Shown piece by piece: positions 9,792 to 18,862 of a stretch of DNA of 64,000 nt. The position numbers were made by a program, and so were the translations under genes. Where the stretch lies: assembly GCA_030430575.1 (NCBI GenBank), contig JAUIKF010000043.1, positions 1 to 64,000 on the forward strand, given 5' to 3'. Source of the stretch: Bacteroidia bacterium. Lineage in GTDB: Bacteria; Bacteroidota; Bacteroidia; J057. Every line of letters begins with the position of its first letter. Position 1 is the stretch's first letter. The notes beneath the pieces were generated by a model. The model was given only the letters and a program-made list of their open reading frames with translations. It was not told the origin of the DNA and made no database searches.

Positions 9792-9863
9792 CTAAAAATT
9801 CTTCTCAACGATCTCTTTCAATTCCTGTACGAGTTCTTGCGCAGTTTTCCCCTGATTGATCAT
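9792..9863 (-). CDS. Possible 23-aa small ORF or gene remnant
   Basis: Short frame from ATG 9863 encoding MINQGKTAQELVQELKEIV plus four residues. The same frame stays open upstream to about 9986, inside the deaminase gene, and the intergenic part reads like a natural protein C-terminus with an amphipathic helix. Its TAG is followed by one base and then the ATG of the next gene, which suggests coupling. It may be a true small protein or the tail of a degraded gene. Confidence 0.3.
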   Translation of the reverse strand: MINQGKTAQELVQELKEIVEKNF

Positions 9864-9918
9864 ACAAAAATCTGTTTGATTTGTGCTAATGATTCCCCCT
9901 TTCCTATCAATCGCTGGG

Positions 9919-10455
9919 TTATATGTTTTCGCTGTTTCCCCAATAAGCCTTATGCTTCTCCTTCTTCGACTGAAAAGGAAATGCACGAAGGATTTTAAGC
10001 CCTTCTTCCTCCAAAATCGGTCCTAAAACTTCGGTTTTCTTCTTACCAGTATTGATCAGGCTTTCACAGCTTGGCTTTTCCTTGCCTGTGCTGATGCGTT
10101 GGAGAGATGATTGTTTTACGCCAAAAACTACCCTTGAAATCTTGGCCCAATGAATAGCCCCGCTGCACATCACACAGGGTTCCACATTGCAATACAAGGT
10201 ATATTCTTCCAGACTGATCAGCCCCTTTTTCCTACAATACTCACTGATCAAAATCAACTCCGCGTGTGCTGTCGGGTCGGAATACTGGATACATTTATCA
10301 ATAGAAGTCGCTTCCACTTTTCCTTCTTTTACAAGCAAAGCTCCAAAAGGCTCAAAACCAGCCTTGGCAGATGAAAGAGCAATCTCGTATGAAGTGCGGA
10401 TGAATTCGTGATCCTGGTGATGGTTGTCAGGAGTAAGTGCCTTCTGTGGATTCAT
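9919..10455 (-). CDS. Cytidine/deoxycytidylate-type nucleoside deaminase (TadA/guanine deaminase family)
   Basis: A 178-aa zinc deaminase with the complete active site: His64 and Glu66 in TAHAE, and Cys94 and Cys97 in EPCVMC. Members deaminate guanine, cytosine or tRNA adenosine-34. The C-terminal extension (after residue 115) is closer to the guanine-deaminase/nucleoside-deaminase branch than to housekeeping TadA, but the substrate cannot be fixed from sequence alone. It lies 45 bases downstream of the VWA gene on the same strand, within a run of closely spaced genes. Confidence 0.85.
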   Translation of the reverse strand: MNPQKALTPDNHHQDHEFIRTSYEIALSSAKAGFEPFGALLVKEGKVEATSIDKCIQYSDPTAHAELILISEYCRKKGLISLEEYTLYCNVEPCVMCSGAIHWAKISRVVFGVKQSSLQRISTGKEKPSCESLINTGKKKTEVLGPILEEEGLKILRAFPFQSKKEKHKAYWGNSENI

Positions 10456-10500
10456 GAGAAAAAAATCAATAATGTATCAATTAATCAATCAATAATTTCC

Positions 10501-12132
10501 TCACAGCCCTTCCAACTCCGCCAAGGTCTGGCGTAGCACCTGAGGATTTTCCATATCATACGTCCAGTGATGATCAAAAATGGTCATCGGTACGGCATTC
10601 GCGACGACTTGGCGTGTGATATAGAGGCTGTGAAAACGGGTGTTGTGGTCACGCCGTGCCTCGGCGATTTGATCGAGAATCCAGTTCTCGACCCGTGGTA
10701 GGATAAAGTCGGAGATGACCAGGACATCGGCCTTTTTGTACGTCTGCTCTTTCAACATCTTCAGCGCTTCTTTTAAGGCGGGCTGGATGTCCGTACTGCC
10801 GTGAAAACTCAATTGGATGAATTCGATCAACGTATCCAAATCAGCGGTAGCTTTGGAGAGATTCAGAGTCTTGATCTGATCAGAAAATGCGATCAGGTAG
10901 CAGTCTCTTTCCTGTTTTTTGGCAATACTGGTAAGCACAAAAGCGATGGCCTTGGCCACGAGTTCTGGTTTGCCAAACATAGACCCACTCGTATCCATAC
11001 AGAGAATGATAGGGCCTTTCTGATCCACTTCAGGCTGCTTCACCAGTTTTTCCTGTATGACGTCCCGTGTGGTCTGCTCCATCGCCTGGTATTGGAAAGT
11101 GAGGAGCTTTTTTTCTACATATTTTTTTGAAAAAATAATCTCCGTCTCTGGTTGGCTGAGGAGGGCGATTTCATTGGGCAAAATCGCGCTGATCTGGTCA
11201 CTTTGGTGCACCCCAACGATTTCTGATTTGCCGATGGGGTTGACACGCCATTCTTGTTGGGGATTGATGGTCTCCAATTTCTCCTCCTGGTACGTCATGT
11301 CTGCGACTTCCCAGCGCCCCAGCATATCCGCCAATTCCTTCACGCGGCGATCATTTTTTAGCAATTGGATATAGGCTTCTATGTCTTCCCAAGGAATGCT
11401 TTCCCATTCCCCAAAAGGGACACTCCACAGGTTCCCAAAATATCGATAATACGGCGCCATCAAATCGCCTAATTGGTTGAGTTGCTGGTACTTCTGGCGT
11501 AGGTCCTGAAAATATTTCCCAAAGGCTTCTTCCAGGAGTGTTTTTTGGTAATTCAATTGTTTGGCTTGCAAGAGTTCCTTCCAATCATCCAGGATATTGT
11601 TATGCAAGATCGCCCGCTCTTGCTGGAGCGACTGCCCGCCCGCTTGCGCCGCTAATTCGGCGACACGCGAAGCATAAAAATGCCAATTTTTGCCAAAATC
11701 AGGGTAGCGAGCAGTCAATTCAATGACCATGACCTGCCATTGGGGGGAGGGAAATTTATTCCCATTGTCTTTCCAATGTTGGAATTCGAGGGCTTCTTTT
11801 TGGTATTTGTCTTGGGAAAAAATGGTGCGAGCCGTTTTTTTGATCCAAGTCAAGCTGTGCTTACTTACACTCAGACTGAGGTCTTCATTGTGAGCAGTGA
11901 GCATGCGAAGGGCTGTTTCACTAAAAAATTGGTGAATGAGCGGTTTCCAGTTTTTCTCCGTATCTGCAAACACAAATTTCTCCAGATCTTCTTGGGGATC
12001 ATAATTGGGGTCATAGAGAAAACGGACCATCATGCGGGCAATCAGCCGCCGGTGGTCTGCATGAAGCAACCCACCAAAGTGGATGAATCCACTGAGTTCT
12101 TCTTCAACTCTTTTCCATAGTCTTATAGCCAT
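10501..12132 (-). CDS. VWA-domain protein, ViaA-like partner of RavA/MoxR ATPase
   Basis: A 543-aa cytoplasmic protein. The C-terminal von Willebrand A domain (about 370-543) carries the MIDAS motif DTSGSM at 380-385 and the distal GSTDIQPAL threonine; the N-terminal 350 residues are helical, as in ViaA. ATG 12132 (MAIRLWKR) is chosen over an upstream TTG because it gives the usual short overlap (29 bases) with the ATPase gene. MoxR-VWA pairs act as chaperones that mature or remodel protein complexes; the client is unknown here. The genes upstream and downstream are not the usual E. coli neighbours. Confidence 0.85.
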   Translation of the reverse strand: MAIRLWKRVEEELSGFIHFGGLLHADHRRLIARMMVRFLYDPNYDPQEDLEKFVFADTEKNWKPLIHQFFSETALRMLTAHNEDLSLSVSKHSLTWIKKTARTIFSQDKYQKEALEFQHWKDNGNKFPSPQWQVMVIELTARYPDFGKNWHFYASRVAELAAQAGGQSLQQERAILHNNILDDWKELLQAKQLNYQKTLLEEAFGKYFQDLRQKYQQLNQLGDLMAPYYRYFGNLWSVPFGEWESIPWEDIEAYIQLLKNDRRVKELADMLGRWEVADMTYQEEKLETINPQQEWRVNPIGKSEIVGVHQSDQISAILPNEIALLSQPETEIIFSKKYVEKKLLTFQYQAMEQTTRDVIQEKLVKQPEVDQKGPIILCMDTSGSMFGKPELVAKAIAFVLTSIAKKQERDCYLIAFSDQIKTLNLSKATADLDTLIEFIQLSFHGSTDIQPALKEALKMLKEQTYKKADVLVISDFILPRVENWILDQIAEARRDHNTRFHSLYITRQVVANAVPMTIFDHHWTYDMENPQVLRQTLAELEGL

Positions 12133-13696
12133 GTCGGACTCTCTCGATATCGAGTTTGAGGTTGAGGACTTCTTCCCTGGCCTTTTCAAGGCTTTTTTTT
12201 ACAATCGCTACCTGACTGATAGGGACAAATAGGTGTTTGTTGATATGGGGAAAGTCAATCCGCTTGCGTTCTTCAAGGACTGTCAAGGCTTTCGAACAAT
12301 GCCCTAGCAGGGTCTCTACGATTTTATTCCAGGAGATAATTTGTGCTTGCGTGGGGGGGACAATATTGACGATTTCCTTGGTTTTTTCGGCCGTTTCGAA
12401 GCTGAAAAGTTTATTTTTATTAATCAATTCAGCATCTGACTTGAGCAAGAAGCTATAGGACTGAAAGGGCTTATAGGTCTGGTAGCTCAGCTCATAAACT
12501 GAGATGAAGACTTCTTTGTCTTTTTTGAGTTTGTCAAAATCCCCCAATTTCACATAGGCGGCATCTTCTCCCCAAAATTTATCTAGCTTATAGTATTGAG
12601 CCTCCTGTTTATCAGTATAGACAACTTTCTCACTGACAGTCTCTTGGGTGATGGAAGTCGTCCGGGTAGAAATCTCATCCTTCAATTCTTTGAGCTCTTG
12701 CCTGACCGGCTCTAGGTCTATCAAGGCCCGGTAACCTTGCGTGACAATGGCCTGTTGGACCATTTGCGCGACTTCCTCCACTTGTTCTGCGGTGTTCCAG
12801 ATACAGTTGCTGATGAGGAAGGCATCCATCAGATCGACTTCCTGACGAGAGTTGAGGAATGCCGAGGCTCTCAGCAGCCGAACAATCTTTCGCCAACGGC
12901 GATCAGAGAGATAAAGCTTATCATCTCCTGTCACCTCTGCATTGCGAGCAGAGATATTGCGACGAAGGTTATTGATCGTTCCCAGTAGGTGTGGAGGAAC
13001 AAAAATATAGTCAATGGTCTGACTCCATTTTTGGTATTCCTCGTTTGAGATTTTCAACTCATCAGCGACATAGTCGCCGTAGTTTTGGCCCCCACTCAAG
13101 GTGATCATCGCATTGAACATCTCTGTCTCTTGAATACCTCTGACAAATGTCCGCACCAGAAACCTGTCCCAGAGGGCTTCGAGTCCTTCCCCCTTAAGGG
13201 GTAATTCGTTGGAGGCTGAGATCAGGCCTCGGATATCTACCTTGATTTCTTGGGCACCGTTGCGGTAAACTTTCTCATTCAGGACAGTGAGAAGTGAGTT
13301 CTGTATAGGCGGACTGGCTTTCCATATCTCATCGAGAAAGACAATATTGGCACCTGGGAGATAGTACTCGGTCATGCGCTCATATTTGTCCTCATTTTTT
13401 AACTTACTGATAGAGACTGGGCCAAATACCTCATCGGGCGTGCTGAACTTGCCCATGAGGTACTCAAAGGATCGCCCTTCTTTGAAAGCGTATTTTAAGC
13501 GACGTGCCACCATACTCTTGGCGACGCCTGGAGGCCCCAGCAAGAAAATACTCTCCCCAGCGACAGCAGATAGCAAGGCCAAAGCTACCAATTCCTCTTT
13601 TTCAAAGAGGTCTTGGTTGAGCTGTTCCAACAGTCTGCGGATGCGTGTTTGAACAGCGGTGGCTGGCGCTTTGGAGCGTGTTTCTGGATTACTCAT
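12104..13696 (-). CDS. MoxR-family AAA+ ATPase, RavA-like
   Basis: A 530-aa AAA+ protein with Walker A GPPGVAKS (54-61), Walker B IVFLDEIW (118-125) and sensor-1 region ASNELPL. The long C-terminal part (about 300-530) resembles the LARA/triple-helical extension of RavA-type MoxR proteins. It acts with the VWA protein encoded next, whose start overlaps its 3' end. Its own ATG overlaps the stop of the upstream beta-helix gene by eight bases, so the three genes are co-transcribed and probably translationally coupled. Confidence 0.9.
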   Translation of the reverse strand: MSNPETRSKAPATAVQTRIRRLLEQLNQDLFEKEELVALALLSAVAGESIFLLGPPGVAKSMVARRLKYAFKEGRSFEYLMGKFSTPDEVFGPVSISKLKNEDKYERMTEYYLPGANIVFLDEIWKASPPIQNSLLTVLNEKVYRNGAQEIKVDIRGLISASNELPLKGEGLEALWDRFLVRTFVRGIQETEMFNAMITLSGGQNYGDYVADELKISNEEYQKWSQTIDYIFVPPHLLGTINNLRRNISARNAEVTGDDKLYLSDRRWRKIVRLLRASAFLNSRQEVDLMDAFLISNCIWNTAEQVEEVAQMVQQAIVTQGYRALIDLEPVRQELKELKDEISTRTTSITQETVSEKVVYTDKQEAQYYKLDKFWGEDAAYVKLGDFDKLKKDKEVFISVYELSYQTYKPFQSYSFLLKSDAELINKNKLFSFETAEKTKEIVNIVPPTQAQIISWNKIVETLLGHCSKALTVLEERKRIDFPHINKHLFVPISQVAIVKKSLEKAREEVLNLKLDIERVRHGYKTMEKS

Positions 13697-14900
13697 TGCT
13701 ACTCAGAGAAGGGGCACTCAAGCTATTATGCTCACAGTCAAAAGGAGCCAAATCACGACTGATGTTTTTGAAGTTTCCTTCGGCATCTATATTGGCAAAT
13801 GTCTGACCTGTATTGTTGCGGATGCAAATGCCATGATCGCCGCTGGGGTTCCCATTTTCGGCTTGTAGTTCTTCATCCAAGATGCCATCATACAAGATAT
13901 TGGGCACATTACGCTTAAATTTTAACCACAACAAAAAGCCAATTTTGCTTTTCCAAGTGGGAGAAACCTTCTTCCGTTCCAGTGTATTGTCATGGATGTG
14001 GATGGCAGTAGGATAAGGGTAATAGGACTCATCATTGATTTTCTCTTCCGTCATATAATAACTCAAAATTGAGACGCTCGCCGTCCGGTTGTTAATGACC
14101 TGGTTGTCAAATACCTCTACATGGCTAGTAGCGAGAATCATGATACCTGTGCCTGGGGGAATTTTTGCGACGGTATTTCCTTTTTGGGCAAAATTCTTGT
14201 AGTTATTTTCTTTGACGACGTTGTTGAAGACACGGACATTTCCGCCTTTTTTCTTAGGGAGGTCAGGCAGGTCAAATACGAGAATGCCGCCCGTATTCCC
14301 CGTGGCTTCACATTCGTAGACATCTGCCATGGTCGAATTCTCTATCTCGATGCCAGCGACATTGTGGTAGGCGCGACTTCGCCGCACGATGATATTTTCA
14401 GACTGGCCCACGTAGATACCCGCATCCGAAGCGCCGATGGCTTCACAGTCTTCTATGAGCACATTGGAACAGCTGACGGGATAAAGGCCATAAGCACCGT
14501 TGTCTTTATGGGGTTTTTTGCGGGTCCACTCGGTGCGGACATCTCTGAATGTGATGCCATCGACCTTCATCGCCTTGATGCCATCTCCTTTGGCGTCTTG
14601 GACGGTGATTCCCTCTATGGTGATGTGGCTGGAATTCGTGATAAGCAACCCTTCAGCGCCTTCTAGTTGTCCTTTGAAGGAAAGGAATGTCTTATCCTTG
14701 CCTGCTCCCTTGATGGTAATGTCCTTTTTTTCATCTAAAGAAAGGGATCTATCAAAGAGAAAGTGGCCTTCGGGTATTTGAATCACATCTCCCGCTGATG
14801 CGGTGATAAATTGTGTTTGCAAGGTTTTTTGTAAGTCTTGCCCTTTTAACCCAAAACTTATCCATAAAAAAATAGCTAGGAGAAAAAATCGAGAAAGCAT
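13689..14900 (-). CDS. Exported parallel beta-helix (NosD/pectate-lyase-like) protein
   Basis: A 403-aa protein from ATG 14900 with a Sec signal peptide (MLSRFFLLAIFLWISFGLKG, cleavage near GQ). The remainder is a right-handed parallel beta-helix with regularly spaced repeats (ITIEGITVQD, VLIEDCEAIG, IIVRRSRAYH, ADVYECEATG, VRVFNNVVKE, VEVFDNQVIN). Such folds occur in polysaccharide lyases, epimerases and periplasmic scaffolds; no catalytic signature was recognised. It is the first gene of the RavA/ViaA-like operon, so its maturation or use may depend on that chaperone pair. Confidence 0.85.
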   Translation of the reverse strand: MLSRFFLLAIFLWISFGLKGQDLQKTLQTQFITASAGDVIQIPEGHFLFDRSLSLDEKKDITIKGAGKDKTFLSFKGQLEGAEGLLITNSSHITIEGITVQDAKGDGIKAMKVDGITFRDVRTEWTRKKPHKDNGAYGLYPVSCSNVLIEDCEAIGASDAGIYVGQSENIIVRRSRAYHNVAGIEIENSTMADVYECEATGNTGGILVFDLPDLPKKKGGNVRVFNNVVKENNYKNFAQKGNTVAKIPPGTGIMILATSHVEVFDNQVINNRTASVSILSYYMTEEKINDESYYPYPTAIHIHDNTLERKKVSPTWKSKIGFLLWLKFKRNVPNILYDGILDEELQAENGNPSGDHGICIRNNTGQTFANIDAEGNFKNISRDLAPFDCEHNSLSAPSLSSNE

Positions 14901-15002
14901 GTTGTTCAAAATTATTTCCTTTAAGAATCCGTGCGTTCAATATAAGAAAGAAATATTGGTCAATAGTTATTAGTCCGTGGAAATTAGCATATTTGGTGAT
15001 TA

Positions 15003-17102
15003 TTGAATTTGAAAGTGCATTCCTCACAACCTCACCATACCGAAGCCAAGGGGCCTTACTCCTCAGCACCTACTCGACGTAGAGGAGGCTGGTGGGGGTC
15101 AATATTGGCATTGACCTTGATCATTGCAGGTGCAGGCGTGCTGGTCAATTTCGTTTTCCCAGAACCACATCCTGAGACTCCCGCGGAGAAAATCACTTAC
15201 GGCAAAACGCATAAAATGCCCAGTCTGGTGGCATCGGCATTTCAAGAGCTGCTTCGGGAGGACTCCCTTAATCCAGACTACCATTTTGGCTACCTCACCT
15301 ATAGCTTATCCAAGCAAAACACCGAAGGCAATACAGGCCTCTTGGGTAAATATCGGCGAATGGAACGCTCTCGCATCCGTGAAGAGGCAGACATAGGATA
15401 CTTTGGTGAGGGGCTGTATTATGTAAATCAAAATAATCCCCTGATGGCTGTCTATAACTTCAATAAGGTCAAAAATGACCAAATGAAGTACATCAATTAT
15501 GCCTTGGGACAAGCTTATTTGGAGGTAAATAATTATAAAAAGGCAAAGCCTTTTTTGGAGGCGGAATTGGCCCTCGAAGCGGGCTTTCATGAGGGAGCCG
15601 TCAAGGCACTCATCAAGCTCTATCAAAAAACAGGCGATCGGCAAGCTTTACAGGATTTGGTACAAATGCCGGGAGCAATTGACTATTTCCCCACAGAGGT
15701 AGCCCGTGAATTGGCTTTCAGGACATGGGATTTTTCGGGTTATGCCGGGGCCTTGATTCATATGATGCAGCGGCGGTTCACCTTACGAGACATGATGGCT
15801 TCAGCTTTGGTCATGCTCATCTGGCTGATCTACCTGCTTAAACTCGATATCTTCCATCGCGAAAGCCTTCTTTATATCGTGCTGACGCTCTTGGTCAGCA
15901 TGTTCTTGAGCTTCGCTACCTTTTGGTTAGCAGATGCTTTGCATCATGGGCTGGGATTCAAAATGAACGGTAAACTCCTTAATGACTTTATGGCAGCAGT
16001 CATTGGGATTGGGATGATAGAGGAAATTGTCAAAATCACCCCTTTAATCCTGATCCTGTCTTTTACCAAATTGATAGATGAACCCTTTGACTATATCCTC
16101 TATGCCTCAGTGTCTGCGCTGGGATTTGCCTTTATAGAAAATGGGCTTTACTACGACGAAAGTAAGCTCTACATTATACATTCTCGGGCCATGACCTCAG
16201 TGGTAGGACATATGTTCTTATCTTCTCTCATTGCCTACGGCTTGATCTTAAGTCGCTATCGCTATAAGAAATTCCCCGCCGTATTGGCTTTTATGCTGTT
16301 TTACGCTTTGGCATCTACTATTCATGGCGCGTATGATTTTTTCATTTTTGAGAAAATGATCGGGCCATGGGTCATCATGTTTATGGTCAGTATTTACCTC
16401 TGGGTCAATTTCATCAACAATGCCCTCAACAACTCTCCTTTTTTCACTTATCGGCGCAAGCTCCACACAGATAGGTTGATGTTTTATCTGGTTACAGGTT
16501 TGACAGGGGTATTGGCCTTTGAGTATATGTCGGTAGGTTGGAGCTATGGAGCAGAAGTGGCCAATCTGAGCTTGATAGAAGCCAGTTTAAGTGGAAGTTT
16601 CCTGATTTTGATGCTAGCCGTGAGTCTCAGCCGCCTCAAATTGGTGAATAAGCAATGGCGCCTATTTGGCTTTCACTTAGGGGCCATTAGCAGTGGCATC
16701 CGTGGGACAGGAGGCTATCAACTAGACCCTCAAAAGTATTTAGATGAAACGGTACATATCCAAGGCTATAAGTATAATCCGCTACTAGTCAAAGCATTAC
16801 CTGCTCCCGTGAAAGGAGCCATCCTGAAGTCTGTCAAGCTACAAATCCAATCTTCAGAGAAGACCGAAGACCCTTATTGGTTTTTGCTTCAATTAGACCA
16901 CCCTATCCCTTGGGCGGGCATGGAAGCAGCCCACGTGCTGATCAAGTTCAAGGAACCTGATCCCGACCTGGACAGCGCGACAGAGCATTTTGTCTTCCTG
17001 CTGGCAATTCCCAAGCTGAGCATGCTAGATCAACAAGTAAAGCGGCGAAGCGCTTTTCGCTTTATGGGTTGGGCGATTGTGAAGGGGAATACCTCTGCAT
17101 GA
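15003..17102 (+). CDS. PrsW-family intramembrane protease with N-terminal TPR domain
   Basis: A 699-aa polytopic membrane protein. One N-terminal membrane segment (about 29-50) is followed by a TPR-like domain (about 65-230). The multi-pass PrsW domain (about 255-540) carries the motifs of glutamic-type intramembrane proteases: Glu340-Glu341-x2-Lys344, FIEN with Glu379, VVGH with His403, and HGAYD with His441 and Asp445. The C-terminal soluble domain is unrecognised. The start is a TTG; no ATG occurs near the N-terminus. In Bacillus, PrsW cleaves an anti-sigma factor. Here the gene is divergent from the beta-helix/RavA/ViaA run, with about 100 bases between the starts, which suggests shared regulation. 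Confidence 0.85.
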   Translation: MNLKVHSSQPHHTEAKGPYSSAPTRRRGGWWGSILALTLIIAGAGVLVNFVFPEPHPETPAEKITYGKTHKMPSLVASAFQELLREDSLNPDYHFGYLTYSLSKQNTEGNTGLLGKYRRMERSRIREEADIGYFGEGLYYVNQNNPLMAVYNFNKVKNDQMKYINYALGQAYLEVNNYKKAKPFLEAELALEAGFHEGAVKALIKLYQKTGDRQALQDLVQMPGAIDYFPTEVARELAFRTWDFSGYAGALIHMMQRRFTLRDMMASALVMLIWLIYLLKLDIFHRESLLYIVLTLLVSMFLSFATFWLADALHHGLGFKMNGKLLNDFMAAVIGIGMIEEIVKITPLILILSFTKLIDEPFDYILYASVSALGFAFIENGLYYDESKLYIIHSRAMTSVVGHMFLSSLIAYGLILSRYRYKKFPAVLAFMLFYALASTIHGAYDFFIFEKMIGPWVIMFMVSIYLWVNFINNALNNSPFFTYRRKLHTDRLMFYLVTGLTGVLAFEYMSVGWSYGAEVANLSLIEASLSGSFLILMLAVSLSRLKLVNKQWRLFGFHLGAISSGIRGTGGYQLDPQKYLDETVHIQGYKYNPLLVKALPAPVKGAILKSVKLQIQSSEKTEDPYWFLLQLDHPIPWAGMEAAHVLIKFKEPDPDLDSATEHFVFLLAIPKLSMLDQQVKRRSAFRFMGWAIVKGNTSA

Positions 17103-17160
17103 TATGCTAATCAGCTAATAAATGAATTCTTCATGAAAGGCTGTGTCTCTTTTTCGTCTT

Positions 17161-17180
17161 GTTACTTTTTTTAGAAAAAA
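17161..17180 (+). repeat. Degraded copy of the GTTAC-T/A hairpin element
   Basis: Repeats the left arm and loop of the element at 8158-8182 but the right arm continues as ACAC instead of GTAAC. It lies in the short convergent gap after the PrsW gene. Confidence 0.5.
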
Positions 17181-17185
17181 ACACA

Positions 17186-17926
17186 CTACATTTTCAAATT
17201 AAAATTCTTCACCAAGTGATAAAAAGCCGGCAGCGCATCTTGGTACTTATTCTCATCGATAGCCTCTAGGCGAATGCTCACAATATAATTGGCATCGTAG
17301 TCATAAAAGGCCTGAGCCACATATTTTGACGTAAAGCTCCCGCCTCGTACTCCGAAGATTTCCATCACCTCCATCGGCATCCCACTATAAGCAGTAGGCA
17401 CAGCATGGCGTTCCTTCAAAACTTGCGAAGCAGTAGCATCCGCCATGAAATAACTTTGGATAGAATAGAAGGCAGAATCAATACTAGGGTAACCCCGATT
17501 TGATTTGGCCATATAGTCTACGCGAATATTGGGTTCGCCCATATTCAGTTCTCGACCTTCTAGGATGTAATGCAAAAACATCCCCATCTGCTCATTGGAG
17601 CCGTTTTCGTTGATCCAAGGGATGTTGTCGTCTGTGATCGGTACCAATGGATATTGGTGGGTGAGGAAAAAGCGGATGTCATAGGCGTGAAACTCGGTCG
17701 TAGAGTCGTTATGCGCTTTGAGGCCAGGGAAGCGATTGGGGTTATCCGCTATGCCCGTGATGATGGGCGGCTTTTCCGCCTCGGTCGTCAGTTGGATGGA
17801 ATCGGCTGTTGGTGTTTGAACGTCAGTGGTGGCATCGGCTTGGGCGGGGTCCTTGGCATCTTCTTGACATGCAAAGGCAAAGACAGAAATGGCCATCAGG
17901 AGGAGAAAGAATGTGCGTAGGTTCAT
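17186..17926 (-). CDS. Unknown exported lipoprotein
   Basis: A 246-aa protein with a lipoprotein signal peptide (MNLRTFFLLLMAISVFAFAC; lipobox FAFAC, Cys20), followed by a low-complexity linker rich in Thr, Ala and Asp. The mature domain (about 55-246) has no family I recognise. It ends in a compact alpha/beta-looking stretch (YVAQAFYDYDANYIVSIRLE). It is probably anchored in the outer membrane facing the periplasm. The gene is monocistronic and convergent with the PrsW gene. Confidence 0.7.
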   Translation of the reverse strand: MNLRTFFLLLMAISVFAFACQEDAKDPAQADATTDVQTPTADSIQLTTEAEKPPIITGIADNPNRFPGLKAHNDSTTEFHAYDIRFFLTHQYPLVPITDDNIPWINENGSNEQMGMFLHYILEGRELNMGEPNIRVDYMAKSNRGYPSIDSAFYSIQSYFMADATASQVLKERHAVPTAYSGMPMEVMEIFGVRGGSFTSKYVAQAFYDYDANYIVSIRLEAIDENKYQDALPAFYHLVKNFNLKM

Positions 17927-18004
17927 GAATCAGTGATTTTTGCGAAAATTACAGAAATCTTTGAGAAGCTGACTCTCTCTTCCGCCAACGGTCGTAAATC
18001 GCCC

Positions 18005-18859
18005 TCAAAAACGCTTGAGAATCCGCTCAACGGATGCCACATACCCTTGCCCAAACAGGTTTACATGGACCAACAGGGGGTATAAATTGTAAATATCGAG
18101 GCGCTCACGCCAACCCGACGATACCGGATATGCTTCTTGGTAGGCTGAATAAAAGGCATCAGGATGCCCATCAAACAAGCCCATAAATGCCAATTCAGCC
18201 TCGCGATGCCCGTAATAAACGGCGGGGTCTATTAAGACAGGAAGCCCCTCTATGCTGGCCAGTAAATTCCCGCCCCAAAGATCGCCATGAAGCAGGGCTG
18301 GAGGCTCATCAGGGAAGAAGCCTTCCAAGGCATCAAATAAGCGGTCAAAACGCTTCCTAAGCTCTCCCGTGACATAGCGACGAGCTTGTGGCATATTCAA
18401 TTGCGGGAGCAATCGCTCCTCGATGAAGAAATTACCCCAGCGGTCGTGACGGGTATTGCTTTGAGGCAACGCTCCAATGTAGTTGTTGTGGTCTAGCCCA
18501 AACGTAGGTTGGGTATGGCGATGAAGGGCGGCTAGGCCGCGGCCTAGTGCCTCCCAGAATGGAATATTTCTATTCCCTGGATCGATAAACTCCATTAACA
18601 AACCCGCATAAGGCGGCACATCTACCACCGCCAGCACTTCTGGAACCTGAAGGGCTTTTGTTTTGCCAAGAAGCTCCAATCCTTTTGCTTCTACTTCAAA
18701 ATTGTCCAGGTGATTCTGTTGATTCCATTTGAAGAAGTAGCTCCCTTTATGCGTATCTATCCGCTGGGCGTGATGGATACACCCGCCTCCTAGAGCCTGG
18801 GTACTCAACACAGGACCTATGGAGTGGCTAAGGCGTTCTTTGAGGGGAGTTGGAAGCAA
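18005..18859 (-). CDS. Fructosamine/ketosamine-3-kinase family protein
   Basis: A 284-aa aminoglycoside-phosphotransferase-fold kinase of the fructosamine-3-kinase family, which phosphorylates sugar adducts on glycated proteins so that they decay spontaneously. Visible signatures are the catalytic loop HGDLWGGN with Asp193, the metal-binding LIDPAVYYGHREAE with Asp211, and the family-typical LGGGCIHHA near the N-terminus. It starts at a TTG three bases after the stop of the phosphatase gene, so the two are one operon. In bacteria related enzymes act mainly on ribulosamines and erythrulosamines. Confidence 0.9.
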   Translation of the reverse strand: MLPTPLKERLSHSIGPVLSTQALGGGCIHHAQRIDTHKGSYFFKWNQQNHLDNFEVEAKGLELLGKTKALQVPEVLAVVDVPPYAGLLMEFIDPGNRNIPFWEALGRGLAALHRHTQPTFGLDHNNYIGALPQSNTRHDRWGNFFIEERLLPQLNMPQARRYVTGELRKRFDRLFDALEGFFPDEPPALLHGDLWGGNLLASIEGLPVLIDPAVYYGHREAELAFMGLFDGHPDAFYSAYQEAYPVSSGWRERLDIYNLYPLLVHVNLFGQGYVASVERILKRF

Positions 18860-18862
18860 AAA

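Noticed and set aside
14121-14666. 181-codon plus-strand frame inside the beta-helix gene
   Set aside because: Mirrors the repeat structure of the real minus-strand gene and has no recognisable domain or start signal.
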